This document shows, in pieces, positions 1 through 9,802 of a stretch of DNA of 64,000 bases. A program made the position numbers and the translations under genes. The stretch is taken from contig NZ_CP092107.1 in NCBI RefSeq assembly GCF_029016485.1, positions 434,001 to 498,000 of the forward strand, written 5' to 3'. Origin of the DNA: Vibrio sp. JC009. Its GTDB lineage: Bacteria; Pseudomonadota; Gammaproteobacteria; Enterobacterales; Vibrionaceae. How positions within the stretch are numbered: position 1 is the first letter of the stretch; each line of letters opens with the position of its first letter. Under the pieces are notes generated by a model. The model was not told the DNA's origin and searched no databases. It saw only the letters and a list, made by a program, of their open reading frames with translations.

Positions 1-1001
1 ACCACTAATCCAAGCTCTGCCTGGTTAAGAGCCAGGGCCAGGTTAAAGCTCATTAACTGACCTTCAAACCAGTAAGGCGCGTTGAGCAGGCTCTGTTCGA
101 TCTTTTTCCATATTTGCAGATCCGGCCGACATGTGAGATCCCGGTACTCTTTCACTTTAGGTGCCGGCATTCCCCGCAATAGCGTATTCATCCCTGTGTC
201 ATGCTCAGGAGGCGAAACAATGGTGCCCCAACAGGCGTAGCGCCTTATCCGAAAGGGCAATGGCGATAAAAAGCACTGCTCATCCAGCAGATCCGACGCA
301 CTCAAAAGTGCCTTTTTCAGTGTTTTTGCCTCTACAGCATTAGAAACTTGTGGCTGCGCAGTTAACAGATGACGCCCTTTTTTGGCAGAACTCCCGGAAT
401 CATTTCTTTGAGGAGTTGCGTCCTTTACGCTTATGGACTGAATCCCTGCCTCTATTTTGCTCTTCACTGACAGCGCGGTTCCGGCGCTTAATTTTTGCTG
501 AGCAATGGCATCCAGCCACTCTTGTGTTACCACGCCGAGCTCTTTTTGCTCCGCTTCGGTAAACAGAGAAAAGTCCATTTTTTCAAACAGAAGGGAGAAG
601 CGTTTCACCATCATATTGAAATACTTTTCTTTACCCGGAGAGCCTTTATTTCCGGATACGGGATAGCTGTTATCCCAATAATTTTTTACAAAGATGGTCA
701 TTAGCTCAAACGACATAATAATCCGTTCAGGTGAAGCCGAATTATGCAAACACTGCATCAGGTAGGCTAGTAGCCGGACATCTTTGGATTTATTCCCCAG
801 CAACCAGATTACATCCTGCTCGGTGTTTTCCCAGTCAACCCCAGAATGGGCCAGAGAGCCTACCTTCATCATCTGGCTTTCAATCTGTTCAAAAACTGGG
901 TCACTACCTAATAGCTCACCGGCCGGAGTTAACTCTGATACTACTTTGGCAACATACTCCGGGTAGTCTTGTAACAGAATGTCTTCGCGCTCCTTTACCA
1001 T
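1..1001 (-). CDS. vasJ: T6SS TssA-family protein VasJ (3' part beyond left edge)
   Basis: Open frame on the minus strand from ATG at 1001 running off the left edge, about 333 codons visible. It begins MVKEREDILLQDYPEYV and has the ImpA N-terminal-like region in roughly the first 120 residues (PVSGNKGSPGKEKYFNMM around residue 120). In the family this is a cap or assembly factor for the T6SS sheath and baseplate in the cytoplasm. The start overlaps the end of vasI by 7 bases, indicating translational coupling, and the order vasH-vasI-vasJ is that of the V. cholerae vas cluster, so tssM/vasK is expected next. The C-terminal domain cannot be judged because the frame is cut by the window. Confidence 0.85.
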   Translation of the reverse strand, partial: MVKEREDILLQDYPEYVAKVVSELTPAGELLGSDPVFEQIESQMMKVGSLAHSGVDWENTEQDVIWLLGNKSKDVRLLAYLMQCLHNSASPERIIMSFELMTIFVKNYWDNSYPVSGNKGSPGKEKYFNMMVKRFSLLFEKMDFSLFTEAEQKELGVVTQEWLDAIAQQKLSAGTALSVKSKIEAGIQSISVKDATPQRNDSGSSAKKGRHLLTAQPQVSNAVEAKTLKKALLSASDLLDEQCFLSPLPFRIRRYACWGTIVSPPEHDTGMNTLLRGMPAPKVKEYRDLTCRPDLQIWKKIEQSLLNAPYWFEGQLMSFNLALALNQAELGLV

Positions 1002-1633
1002 TGGCACCGCTCTCTTAATAGCCGAATTTTATTGCTCAGGTCTGTGGTATCAAAATGTAAGCCGTCAGCAAACTCAGCATTTGAGCGAATCGTCGCTTTC
1101 GGTGTTCTAAGCATCTGTTTCATCATATTGATTGCCGGGATCCCCTGAGCAGATGAAAATAAAACGCCCTGATCGTCACTGCGCCAGAGCTGATGCTGAC
1201 TGCCCGCCAGCGAAATTTTTGCCCTGACATGATCCACCCGGTGAGGCAAAGCCAGTTCAATGCGGCTTAAGTGATTAATACAGCTCATAATAAGCAACGG
1301 CTTTTGTTTTGATTTAAAACTTGTTTTCTTGTTTAAAGGTCTTAGTACCAGCCATGCATCATCATTAGCCGGGCTACTAAACAGAGTCCAACTGTCTTCA
1401 GTGTTAGCGGAAAATATCTGTCTTGCTCTGTGCCAGGAGTCGGGATATTTTGCCGGGAGTACCGGTTCCTCCGGTTCAGTCTGAAAGCCAAACAAGCTGT
1501 CAAAACAATGCAACCTCTCAAGCCGCGAACTAATTTGAGAACAGTCATTGCCCTGTCTTATTAAATCTTGAGCATTAACAGGAGAAAAAAAGGTTACAAA
1601 TAAAAGCGGATAAAAAAGTACTCGATTGATCAT
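995..1633 (-). CDS. vasI: T6SS-associated protein VasI/TagO family
   Basis: 212 residues from ATG 1633, chosen because this ATG overlaps the vasH stop (ATGA) and is followed by a clean signal-like hydrophobic segment ending SPVNA (about residues 1-20); an upstream in-frame ATG at 1660 lies inside vasH. The mature part is a small beta-rich exported domain with an early cysteine pair (NDCSQISSRLERLHCFDSLF), as in TagO/VasI proteins encoded in Vibrio T6SS operons. Its exact role is not settled in the family; it is an accessory, probably periplasmic, component. Position between vasH and vasJ supports the call more than any catalytic motif. Confidence 0.8.
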   Translation of the reverse strand: MINRVLFYPLLFVTFFSPVNAQDLIRQGNDCSQISSRLERLHCFDSLFGFQTEPEEPVLPAKYPDSWHRARQIFSANTEDSWTLFSSPANDDAWLVLRPLNKKTSFKSKQKPLLIMSCINHLSRIELALPHRVDHVRAKISLAGSQHQLWRSDDQGVLFSSAQGIPAINMMKQMLRTPKATIRSNAEFADGLHFDTTDLSNKIRLLRERCQW

Positions 1634-3228
1634 GCTGATTTGATCCCTAGCTTCTGACACTTATAAGCCAGTGTCCGGATAGGAATACCAAGACTCTCCG
1701 CAGCTTTACGCCGACTGCCTGAATAATGGGTCAGCCGCTCTTTTATAATGAGTGCTTCGTAGTTACTTAGCGCCAGTTTCAGATCACCAATTTTGAAACT
1801 CTCACCATCACTGCAATAAGTATCAGCATAAGCGCGCCCTTCCCCACTGCTTTCCCTCTCCCGGATTAACGTCAATGCTTCTCTCTCTGCTGCTGTACTT
1901 TCCCTCTGAAAACTTTCTATCCGGGCCTCAAGATGCTCTGCTCTGACCGCTTGCCTGTCTGACGTGTGCACGCAGGCAAACTCAATAAGGTGCTTTAACT
2001 CCCTGACATTTCCGGGAAAATGGTATTGCTGCAGTAAGTCAAGGGCCTGACAGTCAATCCCGCAGATACTGGTTGAATGTTGCTGGTTAAAAGCTTCAAT
2101 AAAGAATTCACAAAGCGGGTAAATATCCTCTTTTCTGCAACACAAAGATGGAAGGTTTATGGGGTACTGGCAGAGCCTGTAGTACAGATCCTGCCGGAAC
2201 GCCTTTTGATGGACCTTCTCAGGCAGATTCAGGTGAGTAGCAGATATCACACAAAAATCAGAGTGTATCTCTTTATTTCCGCCTAGTGGCCTGAACGTGC
2301 GGGTCTCTAACACTCTCAGCAGCTTAGCTTGCAGAGAAAGCGGCATATCTCCAATCTCATCCAGAAACAGTATTCCCTTATCAGCCTGAGCAATCAGACC
2401 CAGTTTATTCTCATCTGCCCCAGAGAATGCCCCTTTTGTATACCCAAACAGCTCACTTTCCAGCAAATTTTCCGGAATCGCTGCGCAGTTGATGGTAATA
2501 AATGGCGCTCTGCATCTTGATGACAGTTTATGGATGGCTTTTGCCACCAGCTCTTTACCTGTGCCGGTCTGCCCCTGAAGCATTACAGATAAACTGAACC
2601 CCGCCGCGACAACAATTTGCTCACGTAAAGCCTGCATAGCGGTGCTTTTGCCGATAAGTGTCAGTGATAACTCATTCGCCTGTTTTTCCTGGTCTGCTTT
2701 TTTCTCAATATCCATAAGCGATTCCCGGAGCAGCTTCTGACTAAGACTTTTCTGCTCCATCTCAGTTAACAACTCCCACTGCCGGGAAAAAAGAAGCTGT
2801 AACTTTTGGAATGTTGTATTAGCCAGTGCTTCTTCTATCAGATCTGACGATCCCGAAATCAGTAGTATTGACTCCACTTTTTCCTGTTCCGAGAAAACCG
2901 GTATCAGACACAGAATATCGAAAATGCCAACCTTCTCCGCCAGCGTCATCAGTTGTCTGTCCGAGCGCCAGAAGACCAAATCCTCTGCCTTAAGAAGCTT
3001 TACCTCACCAGACTGGAGAACATGGGCAAGCGGGCTGTCAAAATCACCCACAAGCCATGAACCGGGCAACTTATGAGTGATCAACCGTCGCCCTTCCTGA
3101 TCCGGAAACAGCAATAGCCCATTACTCAGTTTGAGCTCACTGCTGAGGATCCCGATATACTTATCAGCTAATTGTTCAGGCGTCCGGCTTGTTATCAGCG
3201 CAGTAGAGAATTCCAGCCAGTCAGTCAT
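1630..3228 (-). CDS. vasH: Sigma-54-dependent transcriptional activator VasH
   Basis: 532 residues. The N-terminal 180 residues form a GAF-like sensor region; the AAA+ domain has Walker A GQTGTGKE near residue 219, the sigma-54 contact loop GAFSGA near 263, and Walker B GILFLDEIGD. The C-terminus carries a Fis-type helix-turn-helix (RRKAAESLGIPIRTLAYKC). It should act with RpoN to switch on T6SS genes; in V. cholerae the main VasH targets are hcp-containing auxiliary operons. ATG 3228 lies 2 bases past the clpV stop. Oddity: the canonical GAFTGA loop has Ser for Thr. No -24/-12 promoter was found before tssB, so its targets probably lie elsewhere. Confidence 0.93.
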   Translation of the reverse strand: MTDWLEFSTALITSRTPEQLADKYIGILSSELKLSNGLLLFPDQEGRRLITHKLPGSWLVGDFDSPLAHVLQSGEVKLLKAEDLVFWRSDRQLMTLAEKVGIFDILCLIPVFSEQEKVESILLISGSSDLIEEALANTTFQKLQLLFSRQWELLTEMEQKSLSQKLLRESLMDIEKKADQEKQANELSLTLIGKSTAMQALREQIVVAAGFSLSVMLQGQTGTGKELVAKAIHKLSSRCRAPFITINCAAIPENLLESELFGYTKGAFSGADENKLGLIAQADKGILFLDEIGDMPLSLQAKLLRVLETRTFRPLGGNKEIHSDFCVISATHLNLPEKVHQKAFRQDLYYRLCQYPINLPSLCCRKEDIYPLCEFFIEAFNQQHSTSICGIDCQALDLLQQYHFPGNVRELKHLIEFACVHTSDRQAVRAEHLEARIESFQRESTAAEREALTLIRERESSGEGRAYADTYCSDGESFKIGDLKLALSNYEALIIKERLTHYSGSRRKAAESLGIPIRTLAYKCQKLGIKSA

Positions 3229-3230
3229 AT

Positions 3231-5840
3231 CTACTCCACCTCCCCGATAAACTGCCCATTTTCAACCGACATACGGATCGCATTCACAGCTTGTTTGTGC
3301 GCCAGTTTTTCCAGTATCGCAAGTGAAATAGGGGGAAGCAGGTGGCCTTCAATGATGGACTCAAGCATACGGGCACCATTTTGGCATTGATTGGCACGGC
3401 TGATGATCTCACCGGTCAGTTCATCACTGATCTCAACTCTGGCGCCGTACCGTTTAATCAGTAAACTTTTCAGCTTCTTCAGTTTCGCTTCCACTATGCC
3501 GGCCATAACCTCTTTTGACAGAGGTAAGTAGGGCACCACTTCCATGCGGGCCAATAATGCTGGCTTAAAGAATTCTGACAGCTCCTGATAAAGTCTGTCC
3601 TGCAACTCATCAGGGAACTCCTGATTGTCAAAGATAGTTTGTGTTCCCAGATTAGAGGTCATAAAAAACACAATATTTTTGCAGTCAATTATCCGCCCTT
3701 CGCCGTCAGCCAACTCGCCTTTATCAAAAGCCTGATAAAATATATTCAGCACTTCCGGATGCGCCTTTTCCACCTCATCAAGAAGCACAATGGAATAAGG
3801 TGTCTTTCGTATCGCTTCGGTCAGAACACCTCCCTCGCCATAGCCGACATAGCCGGGTGGCGAGCCTATCAGGCGCGAAACCGTGTGCTTCTCCTGGTAT
3901 TCGGACATGTTTATGGTAGTAAGAAACTGCCTGCCACCATAGATTAGGCCCGCCAGTTGGATAACTGTTTCGGTTTTACCGACACCACTGGGTCCAACCA
4001 GAAGCAGGGATCCGTTTGGTCTGCCCGCTCTGCGCAGATCAGCCCTGGCGGTCAAAAGATGACGGTGGATACATTGCAGAGCCATCTTCTGACCTTTCAC
4101 TTCCTGGCTTAGAATTGATGTCATATTCGTCACTCTGAGCAGTTCATCACTGTTCATCTGATCCATGGGCACACCAGTCCAGTCGGCTATAACTTCTGCC
4201 ACCTGACCTGCGTCCACTTCCGGGTGAATTAAGCGCAGGTGAGGCGGAATATCTTCCATTTCACTATAAAGTTGTTGAAGCTGATCTCTGATGCCATTGG
4301 CGCTCTCTTCGCTGTACTCTTCGTCTTGCATCATTTTAATCAGTTCACCACGAAGCCTGATAACAGAGTCAGCCACCTGTTTCTGTGACTGCCAGTCACA
4401 GTAAATTTCCTCCCGTTCTTTTTCTGCCTGCTGCATCTGAGTGTTAAGAGTGGAGTAATATTCCTCATCAATCGCGGTACCAAGATTTCTGGTACGCTCC
4501 AGCATCGTCATTTCCAGTTGCCTCTTATGCTGCTCGGTATCCAGCAACGCGAGCTGATTCGGAGGCGTTGAAAAGTTAATGGAAATGCGCGCGCATGCGG
4601 TATCAAGAACATCGATCGCTTTGTCCGGCAACTGCCGCCCAGAGATATAACGGGCGGAAAGTTCTGCCGCCGCCTTTACTGCCTCATCCGTGATCAGAAC
4701 CTGGTGAGAGGTTTCGTAGGCTGAGGTTAATCCCCGCAATATATCGGTTGTTTCTTCAATACCGGGCTCTTCCAGCTTTACTACCTGAAAACGGCGGGAC
4801 AATGCAGGATCTTTCTCAAAGTATTTTTTGTATTCCTTCCAGGTCGTGGCTGCCACTACGCTTATTTCTCCCCTTGCTAAAGCGGGTTTTAGCAGATTTG
4901 CGGCATCACTTCCTCCTTCCTGATTACCGGAACCGATTAATGTATGAGCCTCATCAATAAACAGAATGGTTGGTTTTGTTGCACACTTCACCTCTTCAAC
5001 CACACTTTTCAGACGTTTCTCAAACTCACCTTTAACCGATGCACCAGCTTGAAGCAGTCCCAGATCCAAAGAAAGCACCTCTGTCCCTTTTAACTTATCC
5101 GGAACCTGATTATTGATAATCCGAAGCGCCAGGCCTTCAATCATGGCACTTTTGCCAACGCCTGCTTCCCCAACAACGATAGGGTTGTTTTTTCTCCTCC
5201 GGCACAGAATATCACTCATCAGATTTAACTCTTTTTCCCGGCACAAAACCGGATCAATGCCCCCTTTTCTTGCATCCTCGGTGACGTTACTGCAGTACTT
5301 TTTCAGTGAACTGTCTGATACTGAATACGAACATTCATGCGCCGAATGTGTCAGGTCGTTATTTTTTGATTCAGAGGAGCCCAGAAGCATTTGTTCAAAG
5401 CTTTTCTGCAAATGCTCCCGGTTAAGCTGTGAAAACAGATGTGCAAGCTCTTTGGTAAAGTACCTGTCTTCGCGAAGGAGCGCAGCCAGAAAAATGGCAC
5501 CTGAGCGCAATTCGGTCTGCACAAGTTCCGTCGTTGACAGCAACCAGGCTTCCTGAAGCAGCTCCACCAGATGAGGGGAAAATGCCGGATAACTCTCAGA
5601 GAGTTTTTCAGCGGTATAGCTATTGGTTATTGCTTGTAAAACCGGCTCTGTTGCCATATCCGCTTGCCTTAAAATGACGCTCACATCGCATAAGGGGTTA
5701 TCCAGCAGGGTCCGGAGGTAATGCACAGGAGTTACCTCCGGGTGTTGCAACTCCACACAAAGCGTTGCTGCGCTTTCAAGAGCCAACTTGCTCTGCTCAT
5801 TTAGCTTAGAGATAAGCATAGGAAGTTCAATACGAATCAC
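3231..5840 (-). CDS. clpV: T6SS sheath-recycling AAA+ ATPase ClpV (TssH)
   Basis: 869 residues if begun at the GTG at 5840, which has an AGCAGG ribosome site 8 bases upstream and gives the family N-terminus MIRIELPML; a GTG at 5849 is the alternative. Contains a Clp N-domain, first AAA+ module (GEAGVGKSA near 225, ILFIDEAHTLIG), a coiled middle domain, and second module (GPSGVGKTE near 617, VLLDEVEKAHPEV). It unfolds contracted TssB/TssC sheaths in the cytoplasm so that subunits can be reused. It sits between tssL and vasH as in V. cholerae. The GTG start and short gaps suggest tight operon control. Confidence 0.96.
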   Translation of the reverse strand: MIRIELPMLISKLNEQSKLALESAATLCVELQHPEVTPVHYLRTLLDNPLCDVSVILRQADMATEPVLQAITNSYTAEKLSESYPAFSPHLVELLQEAWLLSTTELVQTELRSGAIFLAALLREDRYFTKELAHLFSQLNREHLQKSFEQMLLGSSESKNNDLTHSAHECSYSVSDSSLKKYCSNVTEDARKGGIDPVLCREKELNLMSDILCRRRKNNPIVVGEAGVGKSAMIEGLALRIINNQVPDKLKGTEVLSLDLGLLQAGASVKGEFEKRLKSVVEEVKCATKPTILFIDEAHTLIGSGNQEGGSDAANLLKPALARGEISVVAATTWKEYKKYFEKDPALSRRFQVVKLEEPGIEETTDILRGLTSAYETSHQVLITDEAVKAAAELSARYISGRQLPDKAIDVLDTACARISINFSTPPNQLALLDTEQHKRQLEMTMLERTRNLGTAIDEEYYSTLNTQMQQAEKEREEIYCDWQSQKQVADSVIRLRGELIKMMQDEEYSEESANGIRDQLQQLYSEMEDIPPHLRLIHPEVDAGQVAEVIADWTGVPMDQMNSDELLRVTNMTSILSQEVKGQKMALQCIHRHLLTARADLRRAGRPNGSLLLVGPSGVGKTETVIQLAGLIYGGRQFLTTINMSEYQEKHTVSRLIGSPPGYVGYGEGGVLTEAIRKTPYSIVLLDEVEKAHPEVLNIFYQAFDKGELADGEGRIIDCKNIVFFMTSNLGTQTIFDNQEFPDELQDRLYQELSEFFKPALLARMEVVPYLPLSKEVMAGIVEAKLKKLKSLLIKRYGARVEISDELTGEIISRANQCQNGARMLESIIEGHLLPPISLAILEKLAHKQAVNAIRMSVENGQFIGEVE

Positions 5841-5864
5841 TATAATCACCTGCTCGTCATTCTG

Positions 5865-6644
5865 TTAGAGGATATGGCTTAATTGGTTCAGTACGTCTGT
5901 GGATTTGGCATGGAGCAGATACGAATAACCAAAATATATGCCGGCCCAGAGAAGCGTAAACCCGAAGAAAACAGACCAGACCGGTATCTGTCTGCCCAAC
6001 CGGTATTTTGTCTTCACTGCATGCCCTGAAGACCGGAACAAGTCAGAATCGCCGCAGGCATCGTTATCTGAAAGCATCTGATGCAGATGAGAGATAACCG
6101 CTTCTCTCTCGCGGCATCCTCCCTCGATAACACGGTACTTGCCCTCAAATCCCAGAACCAGGCAGTAATAAATAAACTCCAGAAGAGAGCGGTAACGAAC
6201 AGGCTCCTCTTCAATTCTTTCAGTGATCAGAAAGACTTTTTCTCCACCCCAGGTTTCGTTGTGAAAGTAAGACAAAAGTGACTGCTCTGCCCAGACACTG
6301 GAACTTCCCCAGCAAGTACTCAATACCGCTTCATCAAGAAAAGCGCACAGAATATAGCGGTAAGCCATCAGGATGGACTGCTCGTATCCCTTGCTTGTCA
6401 GCTCCAGCTCTATTGTTTTTATTTCTTCGACAACCTGATTTTGCAGAGCTTTTACCTCATCACACCTGCCCAGGGTGCCAATCCGCACAGAGAGGGCTAA
6501 AAGCGGCAGGGCTGCATCTATCAGCCTGTTTTTACTGTCCCCACGAAGCAGAAACCAGTTTTCCAGATCCTTGTCTTTTTGCTCCGGGGTGGCGTTATTG
6601 GCAAACAGCCCATCAGAACTCTGCTTTTCATAATTTGAGTCCAT
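5865..6644 (-). CDS. tssL: T6SS inner-membrane protein TssL (DotU/IcmH, VasF)
   Basis: 259 residues from ATG 6644, which has an AGGAG ribosome site 6 bases upstream; an in-frame start at 6665 inside tssK is less likely. A cytoplasmic DotU domain (residues about 30-200, with GFEGKYRVIEGG) is followed by one transmembrane helix near the C-terminus (VFFGFTLLWAGIYFGYSYLL). There is no C-terminal OmpA-type peptidoglycan-binding domain, as for the V. cholerae form. With TssM and TssJ it forms the envelope complex that anchors the T6SS baseplate. It starts 2 bases after tssK, so translation is probably coupled. Confidence 0.93.
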   Translation of the reverse strand: MDSNYEKQSSDGLFANNATPEQKDKDLENWFLLRGDSKNRLIDAALPLLALSVRIGTLGRCDEVKALQNQVVEEIKTIELELTSKGYEQSILMAYRYILCAFLDEAVLSTCWGSSSVWAEQSLLSYFHNETWGGEKVFLITERIEEEPVRYRSLLEFIYYCLVLGFEGKYRVIEGGCREREAVISHLHQMLSDNDACGDSDLFRSSGHAVKTKYRLGRQIPVWSVFFGFTLLWAGIYFGYSYLLHAKSTDVLNQLSHIL

Positions 6645-6646
6645 GT

Positions 6647-7981
6647 TTAACTCCTGATAGCCCAAAACTGAATGTCCAGCTCTTCAAACCGGGCAGAAAT
6701 ATGCAGCGCGAATCCGCTGGACGCTTCTATATTTCTCCACTCAGAGCTCTCTTTATTCAACTGGTAGTATGTGTATCCCGCATGATAAGGAAGATGCCGG
6801 GGAGCAACAGGTAACGGGATTAAAGGGACGCCCGGCAATTGAAGAGAGACAAGCTCACGAATCCGGTCCACAGAAGAGACTTTGGTTTGCTGAACAAAAA
6901 GCTTGCGCAACTCTTCCAGGGGCATTTTTGCCCTGACCGCGATGATAAACTCGCCGTCCTGAACCAGCCTGGAATCATTGACAGGGGCCACCATCAAACC
7001 ATATTTTCGTTTCTCAAGCTGAATAGAAACCGCTCTTGGCTCAAGGACAACGCTCAGGCTTCTGCGCAACCCGTATATAAGCGGCCAGAATGATTCTCCC
7101 GGCATATCGTGATCATAGTTCACAACATGAGAAGGCAGGCGGCTCTCATCGGTAAAAGAGGCCAACTCTCCTGAGAGAGACACAAGACTCTCATACAGCT
7201 TTTCCGGATGCAGACTTTTCAGCCTGCTTTTATGCTCTAACTGTGGCTGAACCCGGTTTAACACCTGAAGCAGCATAAAATCCGATACTTCAGCAACACT
7301 GCCCTGCCCTTGCTGACCTAGCCGTCTGGCGATGTTTTTTGCTCTTTCACGCACAAGACCTGACAATTCATTGATAAAGCGGTGCAAAACAGCAATAGCG
7401 GCAACATTCAGATGGCAGGGTATAAAATCATCATCCAGCACCACACTGCCATCAGGGCGCTTTTCCATTATCCGGGCTATTGCTATAGACGCAAAAGCAC
7501 TTCTGTCATCCTTCTCCAGCTTCAGTTGCATACGCACCGGAGCAACATTTACGTTAGTCATATCTCCCTGCGGACTCTGAATATCCCTGACTTCCAGCTC
7601 ATAACTAACGTAACGGCCACTTCCTTTTTTCTCCGGCCAGTCCACTTCCATTATGGATTCGCATTTTAAAGGGATGGCCAGATAGACGAGCTGATTAGAC
7701 AAAGAGGCGTCTTCTATTTCCAGCGCATCCGGCATCTCATCTTCCAGCGGTATCCTGAAAACCGTGCCGTCGGGCATAATTCCCGACACCCTTTCGATGG
7801 CAATTTTTCCAAACGGCAGATATTCGGTGTTTATAGACAGCTCTGATACGCCATACGAATAACGGCTAATCGCATTTATCTGCTGTTCAATACAGTAATC
7901 GATATGTCGTTGCTGCTGCTGAAAGTGCTGCGGCTTTATAAACAAGCCCTCATTCCAGATCACCCGGTTGCGTGTGTGCAT
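6647..7981 (-). CDS. tssK: T6SS baseplate protein TssK (VasE)
   Basis: 444 residues, the usual family length. The N-terminus MHTRNRVIWNEGLFIKPQHFQQ is the hallmark of TssK, and the remainder fits the shoulder, neck and head organisation of the trimeric baseplate linker. TssK joins the TssEFG wedge to the TssL/TssM membrane complex in the cytoplasm. The gene starts 6 bases after tssJ and is followed 2 bases later by tssL. No internal stops or frame changes were seen. The conserved N-terminus makes the start reliable. Confidence 0.95.
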   Translation of the reverse strand: MHTRNRVIWNEGLFIKPQHFQQQQRHIDYCIEQQINAISRYSYGVSELSINTEYLPFGKIAIERVSGIMPDGTVFRIPLEDEMPDALEIEDASLSNQLVYLAIPLKCESIMEVDWPEKKGSGRYVSYELEVRDIQSPQGDMTNVNVAPVRMQLKLEKDDRSAFASIAIARIMEKRPDGSVVLDDDFIPCHLNVAAIAVLHRFINELSGLVRERAKNIARRLGQQGQGSVAEVSDFMLLQVLNRVQPQLEHKSRLKSLHPEKLYESLVSLSGELASFTDESRLPSHVVNYDHDMPGESFWPLIYGLRRSLSVVLEPRAVSIQLEKRKYGLMVAPVNDSRLVQDGEFIIAVRAKMPLEELRKLFVQQTKVSSVDRIRELVSLQLPGVPLIPLPVAPRHLPYHAGYTYYQLNKESSEWRNIEASSGFALHISARFEELDIQFWAIRS

Positions 7982-7987
7982 CTTGTC

Positions 7988-8476
7988 TTATTCCACCCTA
8001 TCTAATTTCACAACATTTCCCTTAAACAGCATCAGCAAGTGATACACCCGCCCCTTATTCACCACCTTTACCGCTTTTTTCCATTCACTGATTTCCGGGT
8101 CAGCAAAATGAGCCACTACCCCGATATAACTGGTGTCGTCACTCACCTCAAATTCACTGATAAACTTGAACTGATCCGGCATAAGTACATAGTCATAAAT
8201 CTCGACAAAATTGCTGCGCAGAGCCTTTTTATAGTCCTGGCTTATCTGGTCATAACTTGCCGACATAAACATGGAATCATCTTTTAGCTCGAACACCTGA
8301 ATCTCAACCGGTGCAGACTCGCCCAGAATGTCCGGATTCATATTACTGTCGCTGACAAGGCTAAAGGTGACCTTTGACGGGCAATCCTTTGGCTCATCTT
8401 CCTCAAAGATACTGCAGCCAGCCAGAATGGAGATAAAGACAAGTAGTAACGATAAACGCGAAGGCAATATCACCAT
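7988..8476 (-). CDS. tssJ: T6SS outer-membrane lipoprotein TssJ (VasD)
   Basis: 162 residues with a lipoprotein signal: hydrophobic stretch LLLVFISILAG followed by the acylated Cys21 (lipobox LAGC). The mature domain has the beta-sandwich character of TssJ (EIQVFELKDDSMFMSASYDQI). It is anchored in the inner leaflet of the outer membrane and binds the periplasmic part of TssM. The ATG overlaps the stop of the upstream FHA gene in a TAATG arrangement, so translation is probably coupled. Residues after Cys21 are S-I, which favours outer-membrane sorting. Confidence 0.93.
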   Translation of the reverse strand: MVILPSRLSLLLVFISILAGCSIFEEDEPKDCPSKVTFSLVSDSNMNPDILGESAPVEIQVFELKDDSMFMSASYDQISQDYKKALRSNFVEIYDYVLMPDQFKFISEFEVSDDTSYIGVVAHFADPEISEWKKAVKVVNKGRVYHLLMLFKGNVVKLDRVE

Positions 8477-9801
8477 TAACGCTCCAGTTGTTTATCACGT
8501 ATTTTTCTGTCGTAGGCCTGCTCAAAGATCTCCCAAAAGAGCTTTTCAAAACCTTGCTGATGATTGGAAGTCAGCTCCTGATAGTAGTTACAGTACATTT
8601 GCCATGGCCAGGATTCGCTGCTGTTCGCATGCCCTCTATTTTCTCTTTCATACTGGTTGAAGCGGCGCAGTAATATTTCAGGCGAAAACCGAGTTAACAG
8701 ATAGCTTAACGCCTCAGATATTGCGTACTGCACCGCCTCGTTGTGTTCACTGATATTCTTAATGCTCTCTTCCAGAGCAGAGGGGGCAGAAAGGTGCACC
8801 TGACTTTTTTCTGCGCCAAACATGGTCTGAACTGTCTCCTGATAACTTTTGCCCATTCGCAAAGGGTTATCTTCTATCGGCTGGAGGTTTTTATTTATTG
8901 ACCCGAATCGTCCGGAACTAAAATCTTGGTGTAACCCCAAAAGACCCGAGATACAGACCTTCAGAGACTGGCCCAGCTCACTGGAAAGTAGCTGTATATC
9001 CTGTACGTCGTTGGCTTGCTCTAACCTTACCCCTAAGCCATCAAATATCGGAGCAGACAGCAAATGATTGCAACCCGCACTGCCACTTGCCATCTCTTGT
9101 TCCAGAAGATCTAATTTTGTTTTATTCACTAATAACTCCTTTGACGAGCCGGGTTGAATTTTGGACAGGTCCATAAATGATGAAATTTCTGCTCCACTAT
9201 CAGCCTGAGGCGTATATTCCAGCTCAGACCGGCTCTGTTCCCCTGCAAGCAGCTGGTTCTCAGAAACATCAGAACTCTCTTGTGCCATGATGGCTCTGTC
9301 CCGCTCTATAACAGCAAGGGGATCGATATCCCTGGCCGGTTCTGTGGTTGATACATGCACACACTCACAAAGGTCGCCATGTTCCGCATCAGCCAGCAAG
9401 GAATCCGCGCCCTTGTCTCCAACCAGATTCAGCAATGAACCTTGATGGCTTTCGTGCTCATAGTCCTGACCCAATAGCACCCTGATAATGTAAGGCCCTA
9501 TTTTCAATTCATCTTTGTGGGAAAGCTTCACCATATTCCCGATACCTAAAGGCATATGAGAACTATTGATAAAGGTTTCGCCGGAGATATCCTTCAGGCA
9601 ATACTCTCCGTCACACAAAACCAGCTCACAATGTTCAGGCTTTATCTGGTTACCCTTGTCTTTTAACAGCCAAAATGCCGTGTGTTGCGAGCCCACAACA
9701 CCTCTTTCACCTGACCATTGTGAATGTGCGCACAAACCTGCTCCCAGCTCCTGTACATTCATCACATACATTGTCAGCAAGACTGAATCATTTTTCGTCA
9801 T
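8476..9801 (-). CDS. vasC: T6SS FHA-domain protein (VasC/TagH type)
   Basis: 441 residues. The N-terminal part (about 20-110) is a forkhead-associated domain, with the features LCDGEYCLKDISGETFINSSHMP, split here by its core GEYCLKDIS and NSSH stretches. A long acidic, low-complexity linker (about 120-260) leads to a C-terminal T6SS-FHA region rich in aromatic residues (WPWQMYCNYYQEL). FHA domains bind phosphothreonine, and in other T6SSs they take part in threonine-phosphorylation control. No PpkA-type kinase is in the window, so the partner here is unknown. The gene lies between tssG and tssJ as in V. cholerae. Confidence 0.88.
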   Translation of the reverse strand: MTKNDSVLLTMYVMNVQELGAGLCAHSQWSGERGVVGSQHTAFWLLKDKGNQIKPEHCELVLCDGEYCLKDISGETFINSSHMPLGIGNMVKLSHKDELKIGPYIIRVLLGQDYEHESHQGSLLNLVGDKGADSLLADAEHGDLCECVHVSTTEPARDIDPLAVIERDRAIMAQESSDVSENQLLAGEQSRSELEYTPQADSGAEISSFMDLSKIQPGSSKELLVNKTKLDLLEQEMASGSAGCNHLLSAPIFDGLGVRLEQANDVQDIQLLSSELGQSLKVCISGLLGLHQDFSSGRFGSINKNLQPIEDNPLRMGKSYQETVQTMFGAEKSQVHLSAPSALEESIKNISEHNEAVQYAISEALSYLLTRFSPEILLRRFNQYERENRGHANSSESWPWQMYCNYYQELTSNHQQGFEKLFWEIFEQAYDRKIRDKQLER

Positions 9802-9802
9802 C

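Noticed and set aside
5113..5556. 147-codon plus-strand ORF
   Set aside because: Antisense to clpV within its first AAA+ domain; no support.
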